The notes beneath the pieces are model-generated. The model saw only the letters and a list, made by a program, of their open reading frames with translations, was not told the DNA's origin and did not search any database. DNA of 64,000 nucleotides, taken from assembly GCA_019925105.1 (NCBI GenBank), contig JAHGAU010000001.1:2356001-2420000 (forward strand), given 5' to 3'. Source of the stretch: Niebla homalea (lineage: Eukaryota; Ascomycota; Lecanoromycetes; Lecanorales; Ramalinaceae). The position numbers and the translations under genes are program-made. How positions within the stretch are numbered: the stretch's first letter is position 1; every line of letters begins with the position of its first letter. This document shows, one piece after another, positions 13,146 to 25,213 of the stretch.

Positions 13146-14044
13146 ACCGCACTAGTTCTACGCACACCCGCGCCGTCACCCATTCACCCCAATGTCTCGC
13201 CCTACCAAGCAAGCCTTCCTCTTGCCCTTGATCCTGGTTTCTGAATGAATATATTATGTCTAGGCAACCAGATTGACGAGATGGCTAGTTTTGGGGGAGC
13301 GGGGGGATTTTGTGATTTATTCTATTGGCCATTCCTGAAATCTTCAATTGATCTCGCGACACCGGAAAAGCGGTCTCCATTTCAACATGGCCTCTTCAAC
13401 CAGCCTCACCTGCCTCCTGCTTCACATCGCCCTCGACAGCCGAAGCAGTGTGAAAGACGCTCAACGTAATCCAGCTGACCACTGGGCGTTCACTGTGTCT
13501 AGCAGATTGCATCATTAGGCCTCCATATAAGAAAGCCTTACATTCGATGCAACTGATGCTGATTGAGCGGAAGGCGTAGACTTACGTGGCAGAGATGCGA
13601 GGGATGGCTACTTAGAGCCTCATCGAGAATAGAGAGACTGTCATCTGAACATCTTCAATGGTTCCTAAACGTACATGCAGCTCTTTGGATGATGTTAAAT
13701 TTACCATCAGTGGATCAAACTATCACGAGTATGCTGGGCAATTTCAGAAGAGCTCTGTGATAAGGGCATAATCAATATACTTGATGGTAGTGCCCATGCC
13801 CAGCACAAATGATCTAAACACTGAATGATCCATAAACAGGGAGGAGTCTAATCCCACGTTGTAAGACTGGCTTGAGATCACGCAAAGCCAAAATTCGTTC
13901 CATCGTAGCGAGCGGCTGCCAATCGCATCCGGAGCTGAGATGCAGAAGATGGTACAAATGACGAGCGAAACTCGACTTCCCGACTGTGTGCTAAATGCAA
14001 AATGCACGAGCCAGAGTCTGGGTATCAGGATGAGTGTATTTTGT
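13146..14044. other. intergenic region upstream of the MITE and downstream of the GT2 gene
   Basis: Only short frames without recognisable domains are seen. It must hold the original distal promoter of arg5,6 and the 3' end of the leftward GT2 gene. Confidence 0.35.
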
Positions 14045-16858
14045 TTAGTAACTGAAAGTCATGAGGCCAGGGTTGAGCACTACTGGCGTCAAGAGGTGAC
14101 TCCCCAGTAGCGTTGCCAAAGGCAAGATTGCAACCATGCTGTCGATCCGATAATCGTGCCTGATTAACCCACCAAGTCCAGTCCCTAGGCAGATCATCAT
14201 GACAATGCCGGTGATGGAGAGCAGAAGAGACCATTTGAACCTTTTGAGTACAAGCGGCGCCTCCTGAAAGAAACTGGTTACTTTGGCCTCTTTGGCCGTG
14301 GAGCCCCAGCTCATGTTGTAGCCAAACATGTGAGCAAGCAGTGCCTGCGATATATGAAGAGAGAGCCCGCCAAGGAAGACCGAGAGCATGAAGGTCCATT
14401 TGAAATTGGTCAGCAGATGACCGAAGAAGCCCGCGATTTTCTTGCCCCCACTGATACCTCGTGTATCCTCGTCACGATACCGCATCGTTGCTAGCCCGAT
14501 GTTGCCAAGTCCATTGAAGACGATGACCAGACTGAACCAGACCTTCCAGCTATCAATGTAGTATTTATCGAGATAGCCGTTGAACCAGCCGATCAGAAAG
14601 TAATTCGCAATCGTCATGATCCAGGCCGCCCCGATGGCGTAGTATGTGCCAATGTAGCTCAGAATCGTCACCTTGGACGTGAAACGGATGTTGGAGTAAA
14701 GGAATTTCTTGAACAATGGTGTGAAGGGACCGTAGCGCCACCACAGGTAGACGGGACGGAAGAGGAGCTCATTGCACCCGAATGCATACTTCTCCCATCG
14801 CGCCAATTCGTCGTACACAGTCAAGGAGACGCCCTCTTTGAACCCGTCTCCAGCCCAATTAGCAAGGCGGATGATGAAGTGATTGCACTGAAGACGAAGT
14901 GCCATGTCAAAGTCCTCACTAACGTGAGACTCGGACCAAAACTTGTCATAATTGTCTTCGTCCTGATACGAGACTTGCTGGATAGCTGACCAGCGTAGAA
15001 TGGCGTTGTGTCCAACAAATGGCGCGACGTCCCCGTTGGAGACTGTGTAACGGATAGCACTGTAGATCAAGTTTGTGAAAAAGGTAATGCCGTTCTCAAA
15101 GAAGTCGTTCTGGACCTGCATGACGCCAGAGTTGAATTGCATGATACCAACCTCGGGCGATGCTTCCATCTCGGAGACAGCGTCGAGGAAGCAGTCCGTT
15201 GGAATTCGAGTATCACTGTCGATCAAGAGGATATAATCACCAATGCGTACATTGCCACTAGCCCAACCATCTGGCCGCTCTGCTAGAGTTTGCTGGAAAG
15301 CGGCCTCGTACGCCTCCGCCTCGTCGTTTTTGGTCCAATCCTCACCACGTTGGACCTCCGACAAGATTTCCTCCATGCGACACGACATCATGAGGCCGTA
15401 GTTCATGTTGGACGCTTTCTTGAACTTTCCCTTCTTGATGTACTTGGTCCCATCCTGGAGGATAGAACCATGATTTGGCCGTGCGGTCCAGCCAATCTCG
15501 TGATCGGCATAGAATTGCATCCGAGCCTCTCTGTCCTCGTCACTGAGGGCTTGTATTCCGTCATCGTTTATAAACATGTTGGCAGTCCCACCTTGCAGCT
15601 CATAAGTGGAGATTGCCTCTTTGATGGATCTAACGGTGGGTGCAATAGTGGCTTCAAGGTCTTCCTTGTAGACGGGGCACTGGATTGTTACGTGAGGGAG
15701 CTCCCCTTTACGCAGTCGGGGTGAGCAGTTGGCTGAATAGAAGACCGAGTTTTGTTTCATCTGATTAGTGGGTCCAAATATTTGCGAGAAGCACCCCACG
15801 ATGACTTGGGCAAAGAACTATACGAGGGTATCAGCGAGTCTGCATCCTGGGGAAATACCAGCACCCTGCACTCACAAGTGTGAAGAAGACCTGCACAGGG
15901 CCCAGTAAGATCAAACCGAGCCTTGTGTATGTCTGATCAACAGAGCACTCAATCGCCAGCTGCCGCCATCCTGCCCCAAGGACTAACACTATCAGGAACA
16001 GAGTCATCCCAACAAGAGTGCTGTTGATGAGTTTGGTCTTCCGCTTTTCTGGCTTCAAGTCCTCGACTGCCTCCACCTGGCTGCTGGCCTCACTTTTCTC
16101 CTCGACCTCCGTTTGAGCCCATCCTTCTCCTTTCTCACTGACCTCACCAATCCCAGATTTCCTCCAAACCATCTTCGTCAGATCCGCAATAATACCAGAG
16201 GCTCGCTCTTCAAGGTGCAAAGCGTCGTCATCCCAGACAACCACCATTCTTTCTGAAGCCACAAATGCTGCGTACTGAAGAGTTTTCGCACGCCTCAGGG
16301 TTTCGAAGGAGTCTACGATCTGGACGCGTAGACTGTCTGCTAAAGGAACATCAACGGCGTCGGGGTTGAATTTCAAGAAGGTCTCAATGATTGGCGAGCG
16401 TACGGTCATGGCAGCCTTGGATGGTTATGAGCATAAAGACTAGCTGAGAGCCTCACTTGACATACCGAAGGATTGAGGGCAGCTATTGCCTGATAAAGTG
16501 GGGTGGCTTCTTCCGAGTGGAATTCCGGTAGAGAAACGTACTCGCCTTTTTGTTCCCCCTTTTGCAGCCTTACGAAAGCCCCTTCTAAACCGGACTGAGT
16601 ATCTTTGATCCACCTCCGCATCAACATCGTCTGCTGCAAATGCTCGGCCATGAGAGAATACTTCAGCCTTGGCGCGACCGAGACCCCTGTTCTCGTTGTA
16701 TTGACCGACCTTAGTGATTGCTGTGAAGTCTTGCGGCTTGGTCCCAGGTATGATCTTGGAAGGGTCGGTGGGGGTTTTGAAGGCTCCATCTTTTCTTTTT
16801 CCTTCCCTGCTGCTGGTGGAGTCCCATCACGGTGCCTAAACCCCTGGAATTTCCCCAT
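14045..16858 (-). CDS. fungal family-2 glycosyltransferase (processive, membrane-bound), 901 aa, two introns
   Basis: Exons 16858-16466, 16415-15876 and 15817-14045, all phase 0. The start is ATG 16858; a GTG two codons upstream is ignored. The N-terminus is cytosolic and basic, then two or three membrane helices span about 250-325. The GT-A core follows: CPVYKED, INDDG, KKASNMNYGL, the DxD motif LLIDSDTRIP (Asp511, Asp513), SEDFDMALRL (about 610-619) and ELARWEKYAFG, the last standing for the Q/RxxRW acceptor motif. At least five C-terminal helices follow. This resembles the conserved fungal GT2 group related to chitin, cellulose and hyaluronan synthases, with a cell-surface polysaccharide as expected product. 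It differs from canonical chitin synthases, and its product cannot be told. Confidence 0.85.
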
Positions 16859-18157
16859 GATCACTGAATGCTGGTCCTGCCGGCAGGTAGACTCACAGGT
16901 TAAGCAGGTGAGCCAAGATCAGGAAAAGTCAGGATGGTCCTTATTGTAACAGTTCGCCTTAAGAACCTGGAGTGAACTGAGGTCCAGAAACCGCGAACAA
17001 GGATTGGTGGGATGGATGTAGTTACGTTTATGCAAAGAAGAGACTATGATGAAGGACAGACACTGTATGTGCACAGGCACCGAGAGCCACGGGTGGCGAT
17101 ATATTGCAGAGGCGAATCGAGAAGGGTCTGCACGCAGAGGGTAAGGTGGGAGGTGGAAAGCCACATTGAGGAGGTCTCGCCCTTCGTAGCCATTCTTGCT
17201 GGCAGGCACGGGAGACCTGAGAAGCTTTGGCCCACGTTGCGAAGAAGTACATTCTCCTGGCTCATTCAGCGTTACAGTTTAGATCGCCCAATCAAATGGG
17301 AGGGAATTTTGCTGAAGAATTTTGTGAAAAGCAAACACGGTTGACTGGAAGCCCTGCGAGCAGCGGCGGCAATGGCCCAGGGTTGCAGCAACGGCGCCGA
17401 TCTCTTCGTATGCCATGTGGTTTCAAACTTGGATTCTCGCGCGGGAAGAGATGCTGGGCATCATCATTGATCGAGCGTACAAGTTTGCTGTCGGAAGGAG
17501 GCTCTAGATGAGTCAGCTATGAAGTCAACTTTGAGGCCCTGTAGAGAGCCAGCTGATTCGCTTGTCGAGGTCTTTGGCTTGGTACAGCGTACAGAGCCAA
17601 GCGACAATCAAAGGATATTCTTTGGTCTCCCGACCATGTGGAGAGAAGGGTTGTGGCAACGAAGTCTATTACTATTGATGAGCACGGCCCCCGGTAGAAG
17701 GGACGTCATGAGGCCCAAGCTGATGGTCGACGACCAGCATCGGACATTTAAGTTTCGGTGGCGATACGATGAGTGGGCCGTGATTTACCATCAAGACGGT
17801 CCTCTGGGATCGAGGAATCTTGGCTGATGGCTCTCCAAAAGCAATCCCTGGGGCGACCGCCGGTAGGATATAGAATTTGTAGGAAGATGAGGGCCTGAGA
17901 CCGGTACAGAATGGACGAAGCGGCCTCGGATTTTTTGCATATTCAGAAGTTGCCCTGTGCTTCAAAAGGACAGATCTTGTAAATGCTCACTGCGCTGTGG
18001 CCTCTTCATCATGGAAAGATCGTAAATATTTGCGGGACATGTATGGTATCCGGTTTAAGTAGATGTAACGCTCAGTGCAAATCGTAGATGCTCTTGCCTG
18101 GGGACTCCACGAGGTCCCTCTCGCATGATTTCTCTACTCATTGAGCTCATGATCGAC
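16859..18157. other. intergenic region, no gene recognised
   Basis: This region contains the GT2 promoter and the 3' end of the GH16 gene. The open frames here (for example 17012-17344 and 17519-17827, plus) have no recognisable domain and no supporting splice pattern. Confidence 0.35.
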
Positions 18158-19730
18158 TCAATCTAGCTGCTGCCACATCTTCACACTGCTCACGACCATT
18201 TCCGCTCCTGTCTTCCACGTAGGCAGCCACTGATCCTTACCATTCCAGAATTCCTTCGCAGCGGTATTAGACGTGTCTGCCCATGGCTTACCACTTTTCC
18301 CATCCTCAAACCAACCATTGGTCCCACCAACAGCAACATTGAGAATCAAGAAGAATTCTTGATCGAATGGAGTATTGGGTTCGCCACCAATCCATGGATT
18401 TAGAATGATAGATCCGTTTTGATCCGAGGTCGGGAAGCGACCCCTTGACCACAGTGGTTTTGTGAATGGGGTGTACAGGACCTGTGCGAGTCGGTTGTCA
18501 ATGTAGGTAAATAGATACTTCTCGCTCCATTCGAGGCCAAAGACATGCTCTGTTGCCGAGAAAGTCGTATGCAGCGCTTCCTTCTTGACATTTGTCTGCC
18601 ACCAGGCATCATCTTTTTGATCTGGTCCCCAGTGGAGGGCACTGGAAATGATATTATTCCCACCCTGTCCATAAGTCCAGTTATTGCCCCGCGACTCCAT
18701 GATGTCTATTTCACCACTTCGAGGCCAGGGACCATAGGTGTTGTTTACAGGCAACAGCCAGATAGCTGGCCAGAGCCAATCTCCCGAGGGCAGAGTAGCT
18801 GCAACTTCGATACGTCCATATTTGATTTTGGCACCCTTCATGGTGTTGATTCGGCCAGACTTTATAGGAGGAATGACAGTACCGTTGGTGGTATTAGTAG
18901 CGGCATTGCACTCAAAGAACAACGATCCTGTACAGCCGGCTCCTAGCTTTAAAGTATTGTTCTGCTCGATCAAACTGCTGTCTTGCAGCGTAGGTTTGAT
19001 ATGTAGTTTACCGTTCTGGATGAAGACGTTCTCGTCGGTCGAGGTTGCCTGCATGAACTCCCCGTTACTATCAGCTAAGATTAGCCATGCCACCCGTACT
19101 CCGTCGAGCATTACCTTACCCAAAACCACCAACATTTGACTCCTTAGTCCACACTGCCGTGTTGAATGTATCCCATCTCTCGTCAAGCACAAGCTTGTAT
19201 TTGTGATGCTGTACAGTGAAAAGCCCCTGAATTACTAAAGCCGCGGCAGCCGCCAATCCAAGTCCCATGCCGATCAGCGGTATGATAGTGACCCATTTCT
19301 CCCTAGGGTCTTTAGCATCCTTCCATGGCTTCTCGATCTCATGGTCCGGCTTCAGTCTTCGCGACCGGAAATACCGCTTGTCCTGTTCCTCCTGGGCTAA
19401 CTGAAGAGCAGTCCTCGCAGCGTTGACAACAGGCTTGAATAGTGTGGAGATTGGCCGGGAGGAGAAGACCATGGGCGAAGCCGGGACCATTGACAGCTTT
19501 CTTGGTTGGTTGAAATGGACTTTAATGGCTGACTCAACGTTGGTCTGATTCGAAAGACCTCGTCGTTGGGCGAGAGTCTGGGATTGGTTTCTGCTTGCAC
19601 CGAAGGAAGTGACCGAACGGATCTCATCCTGACCCTCGCTGGCATTTGTGGACGACATAGGTGATGGCGTACGTTCCATCGGGCTTGATCCGCGACTGCT
19701 AAGTCGACCATCCTGTTCAGAATACGACAT
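18158..19730 (-). CDS. type II membrane GH16 glucanase/transglycosylase-like protein, 506 aa, one intron
   Basis: Exons 19730-19120 and 19067-18158 give 506 aa. Residues 1-145 are Ser-rich and basic (cytosolic), residues 148-172 form one membrane helix (a signal anchor), and the GH16 domain follows. The catalytic ExDxxE motif is SGEIDIMES, with Glu323 as nucleophile, Asp325 and Glu328 as acid/base. WPAIWLLP and several N-glycosylation sites (NNT, NWT, NGS) support an extracellular catalytic domain. The family cleaves or transfers beta-1,3(1,4)-glucan, so a wall-remodelling role is likely. The reading frame stays open upstream to 20126 with further in-frame ATGs, so a longer N-terminus is possible; the chosen start gives the usual Ser-rich cytosolic head. 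Confidence 0.85.
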
Positions 19731-20139
19731 CTTGGTGGTTTCAATGAAACATAGACTTCTTGCGTTAAGAACTGCTCGACAACCAAAATGAGACAGTGAG
19801 ATATAAGACGATCTCACTTGGTTGGATACTGGCTTGCGAGCCTTTGCCACAGAGTTTATCATAGAGTTCGCAGGCGTCGAAGAGACTTTGGCAACGCCCA
19901 GGTCGAAGAACTTTCTCCGCTTCGCAAAGCAGAGGGAACGAAGTAAATTTTCATCGAACAAATTCATCGGCGATATAGTAGGGTCAGAATGCGTTGACGG
20001 TAGAACAGTATCATCTGTGGCTTGAAGTATGAGAGACACGATGGGATACGGATTCTTCCACCTCGAAATCGAATTGATGCTCTTCCTCGATGTGCATGGG
20101 GATCCGTGATACGTGTCATAGATCAAGTCGTCAATGAGC
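19731..20139. other. region between GH16 5' end and mcdA 3' end
   Basis: The region is about 400 bp and holds the promoter of the GH16 gene, or part of a longer N-terminus as noted there. No separate gene is seen. Confidence 0.35.
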
Positions 20140-21861
20140 TTACCAATCCATTTTCTCCTTCACATACATGTTCATGTACTCGTCTGCCCCCATGGCCTCA
20201 AGCTTTTGCTTGTCGGCACCCAATTGAACCAGCGTCTTCACTTTCCCTTCAGGAAAATGTGAGGTCAAGTGTCTCTCGAATTTTTTCATGATCTCCGGTT
20301 TCGCTTCTTCTCTCCTCTGCTTATGACCTAGGGGAGCTTCTACCACGACTTCTTCTAAGACTGTTCCGTCTTTGAATGTTACTGTCAAAGCGTTCGGTAT
20401 TGATCGCGTATTGGGATCATGATATGCGGCGGTGAAGTTCGCATCCTCAACGCAAGCAATACTACGGCGTAACGACTCCACCAGCGGCGATGTGGCCGCC
20501 TCACCGCCGTCAGTATAGTCTGTCGCATGCAACCGGTTGAAGACAAGCATGGTCGCAACCATGTATTGTATGCAATGGTCGCGATCAGCAAAATTGTCCA
20601 TGGGCTTGTGCTGCTTATCGATGATCCGAACGCACGCTTCGTGTGTCCGAATGGTGATACCTTGGATATCTTCCGCAGACTGGCCCATATCCTTCATGCG
20701 AGCATGAATGATTTTTGCGGCTTCTATAGCGGTTTGAGAGTGGAACTCTGCTGGGTACGAAACCTTGAACAAGATGTTCTCCATCACATAACTTCCATAG
20801 GGGCGCTGAAATCGAAACTTCTTCCCTCCAAATGCGACATCATAAAACCCCCAGACTGGTGCTGACAATACTGTGGGAACACCTTGCTCCCCTTTGGCAA
20901 CCTTGATTGCCAGATTGACCGCACGCTGACATGCGTCCCCGGCGGCCCAGGACTTCCTTGACATGGTGTTAGGTGAGTGTCTGTAGGTTCGCAGACTCTG
21001 TCCGTCGACCCAAGCCTGCGAGATTGCATCTCCTGTCTGCCTCTCATCCAGGCCCAGCATTTTGGAGACAACTGCTGCAGTGGCCACTTTGACAAGAACG
21101 ACATGGTCCAATCCGACCTTGTTGAACGAGTTCTCTAATGCCAGACATCCTTGAATCTCATGGGCCTTGATCATGGCTTCTAGTACATCTTTGATCTTGA
21201 CAATGCTTCCGAGCCCAACATGGCCCCCGGCTCGATTCGTCCTCGAGATCCAGTCTGCCACCGCTAATATTCCTCCAAGATTGTCGGAAGGGTGGCCCCA
21301 CTCAGCGGCAAGCCAGCAGTCATTGTAGTCCAGCCATCTTATCATGGCGCCAATATTGAAAGCTCCATGGACAGGGTCCAGGACATAAGGGGTTCCAGGC
21401 ACTCGCGTTCCGTTTGGGACAAGGGTCCCATCCACGACTGGTCCAAGGAGCTTAGTACATTCTTTGAATCGAAGAGCCTCTAATCCACATCCAATTGTAT
21501 CGAGGAAAACGTAGCGAGCGGTCTCATACTAGAGAGGAAGACCATTAGTGCTCTGACCCGATATGGTTGAGAGTTCTGAACTGACCGCGAGATCCGAGTC
21601 TATCTTGTAGTTGTGTATATAGCTGGCCATATCCTTGATCTCCGGATCAAATTGCCGGCCCCCAATGGCAGCAGGCGCATCTGAATAGAGTACAGACATG
21701 GTACTGAAATTCGAAGATGTCTGGAGAGAGCCTAAGGTTGGGCTCTTGATGGGTGTGAGAAGTGATGAAGGTTTGTCTTGTTGGTGTCCAGATGGAAGTA
21801 AAGGACGTAGAGTGGTAAAGCGACATGTAGGACGCACAAGTTTTCCAACCAGAAGCGACAT
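20140..21861 (-). CDS. mcdA: 2-methylcitrate dehydratase (MmgE/PrpD family), mitochondrial, 554 aa, one intron
   Basis: Exons 21861-21586 and 21528-20140 join in phase 0 (DSDLA|YETARYVFLDT) to give 554 aa. The first ~35 residues are basic (MSLLVGKLVRPTCRF), consistent with mitochondrial import. The MmgE/PrpD body shows TIGCGLEALRFKECTKLLGP, GAMIRWLDYNDCWLAAEWGH and CLALENSFNKVGLDHV. The enzyme dehydrates 2-methylcitrate to 2-methyl-cis-aconitate. The family also contains cis-aconitate decarboxylases; the head-to-head pairing with mclA and the presequence favour the methylcitrate role. It shares a 481-bp promoter with mclA. Confidence 0.9.
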
Positions 21862-22342
21862 CACTCGATTGCTACCTTTCTGCAGAAAAGACCGGATTTA
21901 GAAGGCGGCAGTCGTTGCATATATAGCCAATAAATGTCAACATGGGCGAGTGAAGCTTGAATCGTGAAATTCGAAAAGTTCCTCCTTCCCCTGGTGCCCT
22001 GGGCGTGCCCCTCCGCCCCTGACGGAGCCGAGGTTGCGGGCCAACGTCACTCACCCCCATGCTTGCCAATGGTCTCAGCACTGTCATTTCTCTTCCAATC
22101 TCTCAAACCTCTCTGCCCTGATATTATACATACCTACAGGTCAAGCTTAAAGGGGCGATGGAGCAGCGCTCTAGTGCTTGTTCGAGCAATCAGGCGCATT
22201 GACAAAGAATTCCGCAACGACGCTTGGTTTTGATTGATGTTGATTCAGCGGTGGTCCTCACGATTCAGAGAACGAGCACATTTCACACTCGATTGCAGGC
22301 AAGTCAGGCTGCGGAGCTTGGAGAGAACCACGAGCTGCACCA
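21862..22342. promoter_or_regulatory. shared divergent promoter of mcdA and mclA
   Basis: The two start codons are 481 bp apart on opposite strands. A TATA-like run (atatatagcc) lies near 21919-21928, about 60 bp upstream of the mcdA start. CCAAT elements occur near 21927 and 22066. Hexamers fitting the CreA consensus SYGGRG are at 22011-22016 (reverse, CTCCGC) and 22311-22316 (GCGGAG). These are consistent with joint, glucose-repressed control, but each motif is short and unproven. Confidence 0.5.
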
Positions 22343-24249
22343 ATGGCCCTGATGCAAGGTCTCAGGCTGTCTCGAAGCATCACTGTACGCCGACGCTCCG
22401 CTTCTTCCACGGCACACACGAGATCATTCATTACAAGCATGGCCAAATCAAGTGCGCAAGGGCCCCAAGACTCGGCCGCGAATTCATTTCAACTCTCCCC
22501 TGAGGATCAGAAGTCTGCTACATTGGAGGACAAGCTATACGCCGGAGAGGTCGAGGCTATTCAAAAGTGGTGGGCATCTCCTAGGTTCGACAAGATCAAG
22601 AGGCCATATTCTGCCCATGATGTGGCTAGCAAGAGGGGGACCTTGACCCAATCGTATCCTAGCTCCTTAATGGCCCAAAAACTCTTTGATCTCCTTAATG
22701 CAAGAGCTGTGGCAGGATTGCCTGTACATACGAGTATGTGTCCCCTGCGCTGTTCGAGGACGAAAGAATGCGCCTTGACCGTCTCTGCTTAGTGGGTGCC
22801 ATCGATCCGGTTCAAATGACGCAGCAAGCGGCCAACCAGGAAGTCTTGTATGTGTCTGGCTGGGCCTGCTCCTCGGTGTTGACCACAACCAATGAAGTCT
22901 CCCCTGACTTCGGTGACTATCCATACAACACTGTGCCCAACCAGGTCCAACGTCTCTTCAAAGCTCAGCAGTTGCACGACAGAAAACATTGGGATGCTAG
23001 AAGGAAGATGAGCCAAGCAGAGCGGGCAAAGACAAAGTACCTTGACTATCTCAGACCAATAGTAGCGGATGGTGATACCGGCCACGGTGGACTGACAGCA
23101 GTCATGAAGCTTGCCAAGTTGTTCGCCGAAAACGGCGCCGCAGCTGTGCATTTCGAAGACCAGCTGCACGGTGGTAAGAAATGTGGACACCTCGCAGGTA
23201 AAGTGATTGTACCCATGAGTGAACACATCAATCGCCTGGTGGCCGCTCGCTTCCAGTGGGATCTCATGGGCTGCGAGAACCTTATCATTGCTCGCACAGA
23301 TTCGGAATCTGGCAAGCTTCTGAGCAGCGCCATCGACGTGCGCGATCACGAATACATTCTGGGCGTCAACGAAGACGCGGAGCCTCTGGCGGAGATCTTG
23401 CAAGCCATGGAGCTCGAAGGGGCAGGCGGGATCGAGATAGACGCGTATGAGGCCAAGTGGGTCAAGGAGCACGAGTTGATGAGCTTCGACGATGCTGTGA
23501 GAAGGCAACTGCATGCAGAAGGTCGCTCTCAACATTTCGATGCGTATTCCCAAAGGGCCCACCAAAACCGCAACTTGTCTCTCTCGGGACGTCGAAGACT
23601 TGCTCAGGAATACACCAGAGTTCCTGTCTTCTTTTCCTGGGATATTCCTCGCACTAGGGAAGGCTTTTATCACTACTGCGCCGGAATGGCTGCAGCAACA
23701 AAGCGTGCTATTGAATTTGCTCCGTATGCTGATCTACTGTGGCTGGAGACAGCTGGTCCAAATGTCGAGACAGCTGCAGATTTTGCCGCAAAGATCCATG
23801 AGGCACACCCTGGCAAGCAGCTGGTGTACAATCTCAGCCCTTCGTTCAACTGGGTGGGCCAAGGGTTTGATGAAGCTTCACTAAAATCTTTCATCTGGGA
23901 CCTTGCCCGACACGGCTTTGTGCTGCAACTTATCTCTCTTGCTGGCCTTCACTCCACAGCTACAATTACGGCGGAATTGTCTCAGGCCTACGCCGAGGAC
24001 GGCATGTTGGCCTATGTGGATTTGGTGCAACGGAGGGAAGAGGAGCTTGGTGTTGATGTGCTTACGCACCAAAAGTGGAGTGGCGCTGGTTACGTTGATG
24101 GCATCCTTGGTGCGATTCAAAGTGGAAGTAGTGGAAGTAAAGGCATGGGGGAGGGCAATACCGAAGCTGGTAAGAACCCTGAACTTCACCTCCGCAGCTA
24201 TGAATGAGATTGATCCATCTGACGAATCTTCGCGTTCGTAGGCTTTTGA
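22343..24249 (+). CDS. mclA: 2-methylisocitrate lyase, mitochondrial, 591 aa, two introns
   Basis: Exons 22343-22733, 22793-24169 and 24242-24249 (coding part). The first intron splits [16 protein letters not shown]. The second has donor GTAAGA, branch CTGAC and acceptor TAG, and leaves only 8 coding bases, so the protein ends GNTEAGF, matching the usual GVTEDQF end of isocitrate lyases. Without it the frame would stop at 24207. The first ~35 residues are Arg/Ser-rich (mitochondrial). The isocitrate-lyase signature KKCGH carries catalytic Cys261, in the context [15 protein letters not shown] typical of the mitochondrial methylisocitrate lyases rather than the glyoxysomal enzyme. It splits 2-methylisocitrate into pyruvate and succinate. 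Confidence 0.9.
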
Positions 24250-24406
24250 GTATTACTTTGGTCGAGTCACCTGCCGGCGTTCCCAGCAAGCAACTCCGCT
24301 ACAATCGAAGATGGCTACCATAGTCACCAGCGAGAAAGTTGCAGTGAGCGGGACGCCTAATTCACCTAGGCCTCTGGAAGCCGTTTTCAATCCCTTTAAG
24401 ATATTT

Positions 24407-24431
24407 GAGTGATGAGTGATGAGTGATGAGT
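24407..24431. repeat. 7-bp tandem repeat (GAGTGAT, about 3.6 copies)
   Basis: Three exact copies plus four bases. TGAGTGATGA-type units resemble TGA-core bZIP half sites, but this is probably a chance simple repeat. Confidence 0.6.
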
Positions 24432-25181
24432 CTTCCGAGTCTGAAGACGGCAGAATCAGGTCAGCAATTGAGATTCGTTTACTCGTGCCTGATCACTCCC
24501 GTCCTAAAGAGGTTTGGGAATCACAGGTGGCCAAAATCAATCCCGATCAATTCCATGTTTGTGCAATGGGTTCTACAAACTTAATCGACCCTTAGTGAGA
24601 CGGATGAAGCCGAGGAGATGTCGCTGGAGACTTCAAAGGCGTCGCACGGAGTAGGACATCAGGCGCGGCCAAATGGTCAGCTTGTACAGCTGGCGACAAG
24701 GCTGGAGCGAGCTTTGGCCTTTGGAGCAAGACTGGTGCAATGCGACCAGCGAGGCGGTGTGGTGAGTCAGGATAGGCGTGCAAATTGAAGGGAAGGTAGA
24801 AAGTATTTCATACGCCATCAGCTTCCTCAGTGCCGCAGTGCAGACAACTTCCTCGGAGCATGCAGCAAAAGCTTATTAAGGTGAAGGAGAAGGCGAATAA
24901 CAAGCGGCTAGCGTGATTATTGCGGGGTGAGTGGAGAGTCGTCTTTTGCAGAAGGCCCCAACGTGGAGCATTGCTTTCTGATCGACATACATACTACTGT
25001 GAATCGTCGCGGTCGCCCCCACCCAAGTGGCAAACATGCGACAGCTCACAGCTGGCTTCTGAGATGAGACCAAGCACGGTGAGGATCCCGGAAGCGTGCG
25101 ATTATTGCCTGTAAGAAGAAATTATCTGACTTGATTCGTACATGAGGGTGATGCTGTCGTATCGAAGCTCAATATATAGCT

Positions 25182-25213
25182 GTGGGGCGGTGGGGCGGTG
25201 GGGCGGTGGGGCG
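25182..25213 (+). repeat. 8-bp tandem repeat (GTGGGGCG x4), G-quadruplex-capable
   Basis: Four perfect copies place four GGGG runs at 4-base spacings on the plus strand, satisfying the usual quadruplex pattern. It lies in the intergenic region upstream of the 14-TM MFS gene. Confidence 0.75.

Noticed and set aside
22789..23673. 294-codon minus-strand frame
   Set aside because: It is antisense to mclA, which carries the isocitrate-lyase signature on the plus strand.
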